This document shows positions 1-7,245 of a stretch of DNA of 10,977 nucleotides, piece by piece. A program made the position numbers and the translations under genes. Source of the stretch: CAYUIS01 sp964444825 (GTDB taxonomy: Bacteria; Chloroflexota; Anaerolineae; B4-G1); NCBI GenBank assembly GCA_964444825.1, contig CAYUIS010000159.1:1-10977 (forward strand). The letters run 5' to 3'. The notes beneath the pieces are model-generated. The model was not told the origin of the DNA. It ran no database searches and was given only the letters and a program-made list of their open reading frames with translations. Position 1 is the first letter of the stretch; every line of letters begins with the position of its first letter.

Positions 1-682
1 CGAGACGACCATCGAGAAGGGACAGAACACGCTCTGTCCGGGCGCTCAGGCCTCGGTCGTGGGTCACAACCAGGAGGGTCTTGCCCTGGCCTACCAAATC
101 CTCAAAGAGCGCGAACACATCGTCCGCGGTCACCGTGTCCAGGTTGCCGGTCGGCTCATCGGCGACCACGACGGCCGGGTCGTTCGCCAGTGCGCGGGCG
201 ATGGCCGCGCGCTGCTGTTGTCCACCGCTCAGGGCATTGGGCAACTTTTTTGCTTGATCCGCAATGCCAACCTGTTCCAGCAAGCGCAGCGCCATCTCCT
301 TGCGGCGGCGGCGCTTGTAGATGTTGCAGAAATCCATCGGAAGTATCACGTTCTCCAGGATGGTCAACGTGGGAAGCAACTGGAAGAACTGGAAGATGAC
401 GCCAATGTTCCGCCCCCGCCAGCGCGCCAACTGGTTCTCGTTGAGCTTGTGGAGAGCCTGCCCCCCGACAAACACCTCGCCCTCAGTCGGCCGGTCAATA
501 CCGGTGATCATGTTCAACAGCGTGGACTTGCCCGACCCTGAAGGCCCTACCACGCTGATGAACTCACCTGGTTCGACCTTGAGCGAGATGTCCTTGAGAA
601 CGGTCACGCCCCCCGCGCTGGTCTCGTAGGTCTTGACGACGTCCCGCAGGTCAATCAGAGCACCGTTCGTTTCAGCCTCCAT
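1..682 (-). CDS. ABC exporter ATP-binding protein, MacB/LolD type (C-terminus cut by window edge)
   Basis: This is the cytoplasmic ATPase subunit of a MacB/LolD-class ABC transporter, which would power a FtsX-type permease. Reading from the ATG at 682 gives 227 codons before the window ends. Visible motifs are Walker A GPSGSGKST (residues 46-54), the Q-loop glutamine in VIFQFFQLL (98), the signature LSGGQQQR (151-158), Walker B VVVADEPT (171-178), the D-loop GNLD and the switch histidine in VTHD (208). A GGAGGG ribosome binding site at 688-693 supports the start. The full-length paralogue at 7246-7971 has 241 residues, so only about 14 are likely missing. By hand count about 155 of 227 aligned residues match that paralogue, with no gaps. 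The 582-bp gap upstream suggests it begins a new transcription unit, whose permease should lie beyond the window. Family assignment is secure; the substrate is unknown. Confidence 0.95.
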   Translation of the reverse strand, partial: MEAETNGALIDLRDVVKTYETSAGGVTVLKDISLKVEPGEFISVVGPSGSGKSTLLNMITGIDRPTEGEVFVGGQALHKLNENQLARWRGRNIGVIFQFFQLLPTLTILENVILPMDFCNIYKRRRRKEMALRLLEQVGIADQAKKLPNALSGGQQQRAAIARALANDPAVVVADEPTGNLDTVTADDVFALFEDLVGQGKTLLVVTHDRGLSARTERVLSLLDGRL

Positions 683-825
683 CGTTCCCCTCCGCTGCAC
701 TTGTACCCAATCGGTGGTTACAGTGTAGCACAAACATCCCCTCAGCGCATCGGACCGCTGGACAATCTCAGGATTGTACATATGGCCAATCTTGTGGATG
801 GTCAGGTGACCAGACGTACCGGATC

Positions 826-939
826 ACCGCGGAGACACGGAGGACGCAGAGAGGGGACAGAGTTCTTATTATTTTTTCTTACCGCAAAGTACGCAAAGGC
901 CGCAAAGTCTTTTTGGTTTCTTGGCGGTCTTGGCGGTGA
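826..939. repeat. Cluster of 9-nt-period intergenic repeat motifs
   Basis: Three short arrays share a roughly 9-nt period: 826-853 (variants of CCGCGGAGA / CACGGAGGA / CGCAGAGAG), 881-908 (CCGCAAAGT / ACGCAAAGG / CCGCAAAGT) and 920-939 (TTGGCGGTC / TTGGCGGTG). The second and third arrays are nearly complementary: ACCGCAAAG against CTTGGCGGT has one mismatch, so the block can fold. A further fragment, GACACGGAGGA, recurs at 834-844 and 1044-1054. From memory, motifs of this style are scattered through intergenic DNA of Chloroflexota and several other phyla, but I could not check this. Confidence 0.65.
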
Positions 940-974
940 AACAGGGCGAGATGGGGTTACTACAGTTGCCTTCC

Positions 975-1014
975 GGAGCATGGGGCGGGATATGGCTATC
1001 CCTTGAGAGCAATA
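975..1014. repeat. 40-bp intergenic repeat with internal hairpin, copy 1
   Basis: It matches 1104-1143 at 36 of 40 positions. Its centre is a perfect hairpin, GGGATA-TGGC-TATCCC, at 987-1002. The segment ATATGGCTATC (990-1000) also occurs inverted at 1091-1101, beside the second copy. Function is unknown. Confidence 0.8.
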
Positions 1015-1084
1015 CCACTCAAGAGGGAGACTATCAGAAACGGGACACGGAGGAAAAGAGAAAATGGCCTATGCGGCTCCGCTC

Positions 1085-1108
1085 GCTCCGGATAGCCATA
1101 TCTGGAGC
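1085..1108. repeat. Inverted repeat beside repeat copy 2
   Basis: The arms GCTCCGGATA (1085-1094) and TATCTGGAGC (1099-1108) pair over 10 bp with one G-T wobble around a GCCA loop. The right arm overlaps the start of repeat copy 2, so the two structures would compete or stack. Confidence 0.65.
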
Positions 1109-1143
1109 ATGGGGCGGGATCTGCCGATCCCTTGAGAGCAACA
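1104..1143. repeat. 40-bp intergenic repeat with internal hairpin, copy 2
   Basis: This is the second copy, 129 bp from the first. Its hairpin is GGGATC-TGCC-GATCCC (1116-1131). Relative to copy 1, the loop-closing pair has changed on both arms from A-T to C-G, so pairing is kept. Of the four differences between the copies, two form this compensatory pair, one is in the loop and one lies outside the hairpin. Confidence 0.8.
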
Positions 1144-1183
1144 ATAAGGGGGCAACGAAGGAAGAGCGGAGCGGGTATACAGA

Positions 1184-1212
1184 ACAAGGACCGCCTTGGG
1201 GACGGTCCTTGT
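1184..1212. other. Perfect 10-bp stem-loop downstream of the exporter operon
   Basis: The arms ACAAGGACCG (1184-1193) and CGGTCCTTGT (1203-1212) are exact complements around a 9-nt loop. It lies about 53 bp past the stop codon of the adaptor gene (1265). It could serve as the 3' end structure of the five-gene unit, but neither strand has a T-run after the stem, so it is not a standard intrinsic terminator. It may instead be a dispersed palindromic repeat. Confidence 0.5.
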
Positions 1213-1264
1213 GAACATCTGGCGTAGAGGGACTAGAGCAAGGTCGATGTAGGACGAAAAAACG

Positions 1265-2467
1265 TCAATCCACGTCAATCTCTACCATCGCCGTCATGCC
1301 CCAGCGCAGTCCGGGGACGATCTCCTCCAGTTCCACGTATACCGGGTACACCACATCCCCCCGATAGTCCTGCGCCTGCAACCCGATCCGCTCCACCACG
1401 CCCCCCATCTCCTTCTCCGGCATCGCGTCCACCGTCACCACCACCCCTTGCCCCTCCTCCACCTGCGCCACGTCAAGCTCGGTCAGATCGACCGTCACCG
1501 CCTGCAGGTGATCCAAGGTCGCCAGCACGGCCGCTACCTCGCCGCTGCCCACTGCGTCGCCCGCGTCCATCTCCACCGCCGCCACGATGCCGCCGAAGGG
1601 CGCTGCCAGCTCGGCGTGCTCCAGGTTGCTCTGCGCTTCCTCCAGGCTCAGTCCCGCGGCCTCGATCTCTAACCCCGCCGCGTCGATCTCTTTCTGTAGC
1701 TCCTCCACATCGAGACGATCCGCCCCCTTCAGCAGTTCTGCCAGCGCATCTTGCGCCTCCTGATACGACTGCTCCGCCTGCTGCAATGCGTTGCGTACAT
1801 CCTGCATCTGGGCTGAGCCCTGCTGCCGTATCCGGTCCAGATTTAGCTTGGCGTCGTCCATCCGCTCCTGGGCTTGATCCACGAACCAATAGTCCGGCTC
1901 CTCCCCCGATTCGTACATCTCCACCCTCGCCTCGTATTTGTGGACCAGGTCCTCGTACACCCCCTCCGCGTCCTCCAGGGTCTCGTTCCGAATCGGCCTA
2001 TCCACTACCTCCGCCAGGTCGAGTTGCGCCGCCCTGATCGCCGCTTCCGCCTGCGCCACCGCGTGTTCCGCTTGGCGCACGTCCGCCTCGTCCGGCGGCT
2101 CCTGCAGTTGCTCCAGCTTCAGTTCGGCCTGGCCCAACCTCACCTCTGCCTGGTGGAGGCTCAACTCAGCCTGGGCCACCGCCCGCTCCATGTCGACCGT
2201 CTCCAGCCGGGCCAGCACGTCACCGGCGGCCACGGTGTCCCCCTCCTGGACCAGGACCTCGGTCACGTCGCCCTCGATCTCGAAGCGCAGCTCGCCCCAG
2301 CGGGCCGGCTCGATGACGGCTTCGGCCACCACCTTGCCGATCTCCTGGGAGACGACCGGCACGTCCTCGGCCGGCACGGTCTCGGCCTCTCCCCCTCCGC
2401 CGCAGCCCGTCAGCAGAGCAGCGATCGTCAAAACCAACGCCCCGATAATACAAACCTGCCTTTTCAT
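1265..2467 (-). CDS. Lipoprotein periplasmic adaptor (HlyD/MacA-like membrane fusion protein)
   Basis: This is the extracytoplasmic adaptor of a tripartite exporter, expected to sit on the membrane outer face and contact the permease. The 400-residue protein begins with a signal peptide ending in the lipobox LLTGC, so Cys22 should be lipidated. The first half of a lipoyl-like domain follows (about 65-89, with the GDTVAAGD turn). A long Ala/Glu/Gln-rich coiled-coil hairpin spans about 92-285. The second lipoyl half, around LAAPFGGIV, is at about 287-317, and a beta-barrel-like C-terminus follows. The start is fixed by the lipoprotein signal and an AGGAGG site at 2473-2478. The gene lies 116 bp downstream of the permease and is probably co-transcribed. 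The coiled coil is long for a simple adaptor, which may mean it spans to an outer barrier or partner. Family assignment is strong; substrate unknown. Confidence 0.9.
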   Translation of the reverse strand: MKRQVCIIGALVLTIAALLTGCGGGGEAETVPAEDVPVVSQEIGKVVAEAVIEPARWGELRFEIEGDVTEVLVQEGDTVAAGDVLARLETVDMERAVAQAELSLHQAEVRLGQAELKLEQLQEPPDEADVRQAEHAVAQAEAAIRAAQLDLAEVVDRPIRNETLEDAEGVYEDLVHKYEARVEMYESGEEPDYWFVDQAQERMDDAKLNLDRIRQQGSAQMQDVRNALQQAEQSYQEAQDALAELLKGADRLDVEELQKEIDAAGLEIEAAGLSLEEAQSNLEHAELAAPFGGIVAAVEMDAGDAVGSGEVAAVLATLDHLQAVTVDLTELDVAQVEEGQGVVVTVDAMPEKEMGGVVERIGLQAQDYRGDVVYPVYVELEEIVPGLRWGMTAMVEIDVD

Positions 2468-2532
2468 CTTGACCTCCTAGCTAAAAATCGATTCGTGAAT
2501 TCGCTCAAATCCCCGTCTTGGGGGTGGCCCTC

Positions 2533-2549
2533 GCCCCCGAGGAGGGGGC
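2533..2549. other. GC-rich stem-loop between permease and adaptor genes
   Basis: GCCCCC (2533-2538) and GGGGGC (2544-2549) form a perfect 6-bp stem around GAGGA, within the 116-bp gap. Weaker flanking arms AAAATCG (2484-2490) and CGATTTT (2555-2561) could extend the fold. No T-run follows the stem on the minus strand, so full termination here is unlikely. It could mark RNA processing or partial attenuation, or be a dispersed intergenic repeat. Confidence 0.4.
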
Positions 2550-2583
2550 TAGAGCGATTTTGGGATACCTACTGGCGGCGCGC

Positions 2584-4977
2584 TCACTCGTACGCCAGAA
2601 CCTCGCGGATGGTCAGGCGAGCTGCATTGCGGGCCGGCAGGAAACTAGCCAGCGCCGACAGCACAAGCACCCCGCCCAGCCACATAAGAAACCCATTGAC
2701 TGACAACACAAAATCCAAAGGCGTCTGGAACATACTCGCGCCCACGACGTTGGCCAGCAGCGCGCTGATCGGCAGAGCCAGCACCGCACCCAGCACCCAA
2801 CTGATCACGCCGACAAGCATCCCTTCAACGATCACCAGAAGCATGATGGCTCCATCGGAGGCGCCGATCGCCCGCATCACGCCGATCTCGCGGGTGCGCT
2901 CCAACACGTTCATACTCATCATGCCCATCAATCCCAGCCCTCCCACGAGGGCAATCAGCACGGCCATGACCAATAGGAAAGTGACCAGGATATCGGTCGT
3001 CGACGTCTGCTGAGTGACGGTCTCGGTCCCAGTGCTGATCTGTGATACCTGGATACCCGCCTGTTTGAAGCTTGCTTCGAGCGCTCTTGCCACCCGCTCC
3101 TGCGTGCCCGTATCGTTCGAAGCGGTGACTATCCGAAGATTGGACACGCGATCGATCTCATTCTGTACCCTAGCCAGGTATTCGTAATTGGCATACACGA
3201 TCGGTGGAACGATATTGCCCGCCATGCGATATATACCCACAATCTGCCAGGTGGTCTCCCGATCGTTGATCTTGATCACGATCTCATCTCCCACTTTCAG
3301 ATCCGGGCGCTCCGAGATCAGATGGTTGCCAATGACCAGGCCATTCTCATCCTCGGGCAATAACCATCGACCCGCCGACATCGTCGGGTCGATCAACGTG
3401 GACGCCGCTGGCGGAGCAAGGATTGAGACCTCTACAGCGGTAGATTTGTCGTCAGACAGGACCTCGGCAATACCCCCACCCCAACCCTCCACCCTCACTA
3501 TCTCTGGTACCCGCATCGCCAGTGGCTCTACTCTCTCAAGCCGAAAAGGGCGGTCGAGGCTGACGTTTACGTCGGATAGGATGTATCCGAACGTCTGCGT
3601 AATTGCCGCATCTATGGCGGCGTGGAGATTGATCACGGCGATAAAGATCGCGCCCGCCAGCGTCAGCGTCGTGAGCGTGAGCGCGAGACGGGCCTTGCGG
3701 CGGAACGTGTTGCGCAACGAGATCAGCAAAGGTCGGGGCAAACGGCGGACGTTCTCCAACAGACGATCGAATAAGCCCCGACCAAAGCGTCCACTGCCCA
3801 GCCCATAGTCGCTGATCGCCTCCCGAATGGTGATACGCGTACCACTCCACACCGGAATCAACGCCGCTCCGACCGGCACAACGAGGGCTACCGTCGCCTG
3901 GAGCGCCAACGACCCCAACGGAAGACGAAATCGTCCCGGGCTAAAGTTGAGGAACGAGGCGACACCTCCAGCAACGTTGTACGCCATAAGGGCTGAAAGC
4001 GGAGCCGCGACGATCAGCGCCAAGAGCCCGAAGAAGAGCACCAACACGACGTACATACCCACCAATTGAGCCGTGCGACCACCGACGGCCTTCATGACGC
4101 CAATCTGCCGCACGTGCTGGGCAAGCAGAGCGGTGATGGTGTTGATCACCAAAAAACCGCTGAGGAAAACGGCCAGCGCCCCCAGAATCCCCATGATGGC
4201 GCCCAAAGCCTGGGTGATATCGGTGGCAAAATGCCGGCCTGGCTGGAAAACAAAGGTGAAGTACACCTCCCGGCCGCTTCTCTCGACCCTGTCCGCCACC
4301 TCGTCCGCTACCGCCCGGACGTGGGCCTCATCCTTAGGGTTCTCGGCGACCGTAAAGTACAGCCGGTTGTAATCTCGCGAGCCGCCAAGCCACTCTATGG
4401 TGTCCGGCGTGACAAAACCAGAGATCTGGCCAGAAAACGCGTAGGGGAAACCGGTCACATCGTGGACGATGGCCGCCACTTTCAGCTCACGCACACGCCC
4501 ATCGGTCAGTTCGATCTTTAGCACGTCGCCGGACGCTATCGGCAACACCCCCAGCACGGACCGCTCGATAAAGATCTCTTCCTCCTCCAGCGTCAGGTCG
4601 CTGCCGGCGGTATGAGGGCGAATATAGTCAACTTGAATCTGCTCCACCGGCGGAATCGAGAGGATCTCGATAGGCACCAGTTCATCCGGACCAAGTTGGA
4701 CGCGGGCCGTTATCCCACTCCGCCCTTCAGCCTGTCCCACGCTAGCCATCCGCCGGACGGCATCGACGAGATCGTCATCAAACGGTGCACAGTATAGAAT
4801 CGCACCGTGCGGATTGGCAGACTGATAATCCGCATCCATATCGTTCAGAATCATGACAAAAGAGCTGCTCACAAAACCAACGGCGAACACACCCACGGCG
4901 ATAGACAGCATCACCAATATGGTGCGAACTTTGTTCCCCCACAGGTCGCGCCAGACCTTACGCCATACCGTACTCAT
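2584..4977 (-). CDS. ABC transporter permease with two FtsX/MacB-type domains
   Basis: This is the inner-membrane permease of the exporter. It has 797 residues, roughly twice a single MacB or LolC unit, and is organised as a tandem duplication. Each half has an N-terminal membrane anchor (about 18-40 and 433-455), a large extracytoplasmic domain of the MacB type (about 45-250 and 465-655), and a three-helix FtsX domain (about 258-390 and 662-797). The coupling-region motif occurs in both halves: QIGVMKAVGG (291-300) and REIGVMRAIGAS (696-707). Each half ends in a matching motif, TRITIREAIS and ARLTIREVLAYE. The start has an AGGAG site at 4986-4990, 8 nt away. It begins 36 bp after the SpoIIE-type gene and precedes the adaptor gene. 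The likely ATPase partner is encoded at 7246-7971, although the ATPase at 1-682 is a possible alternative. Mechanotransmission rather than channel transport is typical of this class; the substrate is not predictable. Confidence 0.93.
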   Translation of the reverse strand: MSTVWRKVWRDLWGNKVRTILVMLSIAVGVFAVGFVSSSFVMILNDMDADYQSANPHGAILYCAPFDDDLVDAVRRMASVGQAEGRSGITARVQLGPDELVPIEILSIPPVEQIQVDYIRPHTAGSDLTLEEEEIFIERSVLGVLPIASGDVLKIELTDGRVRELKVAAIVHDVTGFPYAFSGQISGFVTPDTIEWLGGSRDYNRLYFTVAENPKDEAHVRAVADEVADRVERSGREVYFTFVFQPGRHFATDITQALGAIMGILGALAVFLSGFLVINTITALLAQHVRQIGVMKAVGGRTAQLVGMYVVLVLFFGLLALIVAAPLSALMAYNVAGGVASFLNFSPGRFRLPLGSLALQATVALVVPVGAALIPVWSGTRITIREAISDYGLGSGRFGRGLFDRLLENVRRLPRPLLISLRNTFRRKARLALTLTTLTLAGAIFIAVINLHAAIDAAITQTFGYILSDVNVSLDRPFRLERVEPLAMRVPEIVRVEGWGGGIAEVLSDDKSTAVEVSILAPPAASTLIDPTMSAGRWLLPEDENGLVIGNHLISERPDLKVGDEIVIKINDRETTWQIVGIYRMAGNIVPPIVYANYEYLARVQNEIDRVSNLRIVTASNDTGTQERVARALEASFKQAGIQVSQISTGTETVTQQTSTTDILVTFLLVMAVLIALVGGLGLMGMMSMNVLERTREIGVMRAIGASDGAIMLLVIVEGMLVGVISWVLGAVLALPISALLANVVGASMFQTPLDFVLSVNGFLMWLGGVLVLSALASFLPARNAARLTIREVLAYE

Positions 4978-5013
4978 TAAAAATTCTCCTGCTTTGCCTC
5001 GTCACACGTTCGA

Positions 5014-6723
5014 TCAACTGTGAAGGAGACGCGAGCGCTTGATCACGACAAGTGTCTCGTCGTCACACGCACCCTGATCCTTGCCAAACGTGGCAGCCGA
5101 CTCGACGATCATCTCCGCCAGTTCCTGCGCCGGACGGGAAGCCTCCTGTACGACGAGCGCCTCCAGCCGCTCTTCCCCGAATTCCTCTTCCTTCTCGTTA
5201 ATCACCTCGGTAATGCCGTCGGTGTACAGCACCAAGACGTCATCATCAGCCAGCGCCACCGTCCCCTCAGCATAGCCAGCATCCCTAAATAGCCCCATCG
5301 CAACGCCGGATGCTGTCAGATATTCGTGCTGACCGGTAGCCGCGCGGTAGAGCAAGGGAGGGTTATGCCCAGCCGACGCAAATTGCAGCGCGCCGGAGTC
5401 GAGGTCCAGGTAGCCCACAAAGGCCGTCGTAAACATCCGAGACTGCTGGTCGGAAATGAGACGCATGTTCGCGCGGTCTACCACGTCGCCCGGGACAAGA
5501 TCGAGGCTCATCCCAAACCGCATCAACGTCACACTCAGCGCCATGAACAGCGCCGCCGGGACCCCCTTTCCAGAGACATCAGCGATCACCACGCCCAACC
5601 TCCCGTCGGGCAAAGCGAAAAAGTCGTAAAAGTCGCCAGCTACCTCCCTCATCGGCCTCCAGAAGGCGCCAATGTCCCAGCCAGCGTGTTGGGGAACGGT
5701 CAGGGGCAGAAAACTCCTCTGAATCGCCCTGGCTGTCTCCAATTCCTGGTTGATCAGGCGCTGCTCTATCTCCTGAGCATACAGCCGCGCGTTTTCGATA
5801 GAGATCGCTGCCTGCGTCGCCATCGCGGTCAGCAGCCGCTCATCGCGATCGGTGAACGGACCACCCTTCTTGTTCAGCAGTTGCACCACGCCTATGATCT
5901 TGCGCTGGGGATTGTACATCGGCGCGATGAGCATTGAATGGCACCGATAACCACTCAGTTGATCGAACGCCCGGGCGAAACGTGGATCGGTGTAGGCATC
6001 CTCGATGTTTAGCACCTCACCCGTGGCCGCGACGTGCCCGGCCAGTCCCTCCCCGAGCTGCAGACGAACCTCTTTCAGATCGTCGGTGCCGTCCAACAGC
6101 ACGCGTGAAAAGAGCTCGCCCCGTGGTTCATCAATGAGATATAACGTTCCCCGTTCAGCGTTGATCGCGTGCACCAACTCGTTGACGATCAGCGTCAGTA
6201 GATCATCCAGGTCGACAGTGGTCGCGAGACCGTGGCTGACGGCCAGCATAGCGTCCAATTCTCGCACCGTGCTGGGCCATATAGCTCCGGGATCGAGGCG
6301 TTCAACGTTCTTGATCAAGGTAAGGGTGTTCGGGCCACCCAGCACCCGCGTCGTTCGGCGTTCTACGCCATCCATAAGGGTCTGGATAAAGTACAGCCCC
6401 ATGCCGCCCGCGATGCGGGACTCGACCGGGGCGTTGAGGTCGAAAGGCCTGGCGTTCCGCGGATCAAAGGGGATGCCCCAATCGGTGAGGGTCACGTGCA
6501 CCACGTCGTCCAGCGTCTCCACGCACACCAGGATCTCGCCCACCTGGTCCCGTGGGTACGCGTGCTGCACGATATTGGTCGCAGCCTCCTCCACAGCGAG
6601 ATCGATGTGGAATAACGTCTTTTCGGTCAACTGTAAACGTTGGCCGAGGCCGTGAATAAAGCGCGAAATGGTGCGCAGGTTCTCCAGCGTGGCCTCCACG
6701 CGGAGTTCGCCCAGAAACACCAT
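5014..6723 (-). CDS. HATPase_c (RsbW-like) - GAF - SpoIIE/PP2C phosphatase fusion
   Basis: This is a soluble partner-switching regulator of 569 residues with three domains. Residues 1-140 form an RsbW/SpoIIAB-like ATP-binding domain with an N-box DLAVEEAATNIVQHAY (41-56), a G1-type motif DWGIPFDP (81-88) and a glycine-rich GGMGLYFI (106-113). Residues about 155-315 are a GAF sensor domain. A signalling helix ending in ETARAIQRSFLP (329-340) leads into a SpoIIE-type PP2C phosphatase (about 350-565). Likely metal-binding aspartates are in GDFYDF (364), ADVSGKG (382), YTDG (502) and DDETLVV (554-555). The expected substrate is the phosphorylated STAS protein encoded 27 bp upstream. The N-terminal domain could phosphorylate or simply bind that protein. 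The start is supported by AAAGGAGT at 6730-6737. All key residues appear intact. The GAF ligand is unknown. Confidence 0.92.
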   Translation of the reverse strand: MVFLGELRVEATLENLRTISRFIHGLGQRLQLTEKTLFHIDLAVEEAATNIVQHAYPRDQVGEILVCVETLDDVVHVTLTDWGIPFDPRNARPFDLNAPVESRIAGGMGLYFIQTLMDGVERRTTRVLGGPNTLTLIKNVERLDPGAIWPSTVRELDAMLAVSHGLATTVDLDDLLTLIVNELVHAINAERGTLYLIDEPRGELFSRVLLDGTDDLKEVRLQLGEGLAGHVAATGEVLNIEDAYTDPRFARAFDQLSGYRCHSMLIAPMYNPQRKIIGVVQLLNKKGGPFTDRDERLLTAMATQAAISIENARLYAQEIEQRLINQELETARAIQRSFLPLTVPQHAGWDIGAFWRPMREVAGDFYDFFALPDGRLGVVIADVSGKGVPAALFMALSVTLMRFGMSLDLVPGDVVDRANMRLISDQQSRMFTTAFVGYLDLDSGALQFASAGHNPPLLYRAATGQHEYLTASGVAMGLFRDAGYAEGTVALADDDVLVLYTDGITEVINEKEEEFGEERLEALVVQEASRPAQELAEMIVESAATFGKDQGACDDETLVVIKRSRLLHS

Positions 6724-6750
6724 ATGCGGACTCCTTTAGGGGTCCACCCT

Positions 6751-7083
6751 CTAGAAATCGGCAATGGCAGCGTCGATCGACTCATAGATCGAAAAGAACT
6801 TGTCGAATCCAATGATCTGGATCACGCGCATGACCTTGGGGTTCAGAGCGGCCAGCTTCAAGTCGCCGCCAGCCTCTTTATTCTTGGTGAGCACGTCAGC
6901 CAAGGTGCGCAAGCCGGCGCTGCCGATGTACCGCACCTGTGACAAGTCCAACACCATACGATGGTGTCCCCCGGATACCGCAGCCTGCAACGCCAGGTCC
7001 ATATCGACAGCACCTTCGGTGTCGATGCGGCCTTCCAGCTCAAAAACCGTGACGCCGTCCTGGATACGTTCAACGATATTCAT
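6751..7083 (-). CDS. STAS-domain anti-sigma-factor antagonist (SpoIIAA/RsbV-like)
   Basis: This 110-residue single-domain protein matches the usual size and pattern of SpoIIAA/RsbV antagonists: beta strands around VTVFELEGRID and HHRMVLDLSQV, then YIGSAGLRTL, and a C-terminal helix ending IDAAIADF. Ser55 in IGSAGL aligns with the serine that RsbW-type kinases phosphorylate in DSSGL/DSTGL of the family. The usual acidic residue before it is replaced by Gly54. The ATG at 7083 has a strong GGAGGAG-type site (AGGAGG at 7092-7097). It lies 162 bp after the ABC ATPase gene and 27 bp before the HATPase-GAF-SpoIIE gene, its likely kinase/phosphatase partner. The downstream target of the switch is not encoded in the window. 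An alternative role is as a MlaB-like subunit that binds the ABC ATPase. Confidence 0.92.
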   Translation of the reverse strand: MNIVERIQDGVTVFELEGRIDTEGAVDMDLALQAAVSGGHHRMVLDLSQVRYIGSAGLRTLADVLTKNKEAGGDLKLAALNPKVMRVIQIIGFDKFFSIYESIDAAIADF

Positions 7084-7104
7084 CCCTATCTCCTCCTAAA
7101 GCCC

Positions 7105-7120
7105 CTGTGTAGCAACACAG
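7105..7120. other. Small hairpin just upstream of the STAS ribosome binding site
   Basis: CTGTGT (7105-7110) and ACACAG (7115-7120) form a perfect 6-bp stem with a 4-nt loop. It ends 7 nt from the AGGAGG of the STAS gene (7092-7097), in the 162-bp gap after the ATPase gene. The same gap also holds TTGACAA (7174-7180) and its complement TTGTCAA (7221-7227). The hairpin could influence STAS translation or protect a processed mRNA end. I found no convincing internal promoter. Confidence 0.35.
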
Positions 7121-7245
7121 CGATCTGCCATCCACGATCGAGCCGCGCCGACGAAAGCTAGCACCTGATCAGCTTGACAATGATAAACAAGAGTAGTTGC
7201 CCATGGGGAGCGTTCTCCGCTTGTCAAAATCACCTGGATCAAGTA

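Larger units (their letters stand above)
683..1264. other. Repeat-rich intergenic region between two exporter units
   Basis: I see no credible gene on either strand. The open frames here have no family resemblance and run across repeats. The stretch holds, from low to high coordinates: two small hairpins (743-760 and 762-777), a block of 9-nt-period repeats (826-939), two copies of a 40-bp repeat (975-1014 and 1104-1143), a 10-bp hairpin abutting the second copy (1085-1108), and a perfect 10-bp stem-loop (1184-1212). It should contain the promoter of the ATPase gene starting at 682, but I could not find a convincing pair of -35 and -10 boxes. Confidence 0.7.

Noticed and set aside
826..939. 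A CRISPR array
   Set aside because: The units are about 9 nt and degenerate, with no 25-35-nt repeats, no regular unique spacers and no cas genes.
975..1143. Terminal inverted repeats of an insertion sequence
   Set aside because: The repeats are in direct orientation, only 129 bp apart, with no transposase fragment or target-site duplication between or around them.
921..1214. A 97-codon plus-strand frame containing both 40-bp repeats in the same phase (SGAWGG repeated)
   Set aside because: The 129-bp spacing is a multiple of three, which keeps both copies in frame. However, the changes between copies preserve hairpin pairing, not the amino acids, and nothing else supports coding.
1874..3013. 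A long plus-strand frame (379 codons) opposite the adaptor and permease genes
   Set aside because: It is antisense to two well-supported genes and crosses their gap. Its Arg/Pro/Ser-rich translation is typical of the shadow of GC-rich coding DNA.
7199..7227. An internal promoter for the STAS gene using TTGACA (minus strand, 7222-7227)
   Set aside because: At 17 bp spacing the -10 position reads ATGGGC, with no resemblance to TATAAT. No alternative spacing gave a good box.
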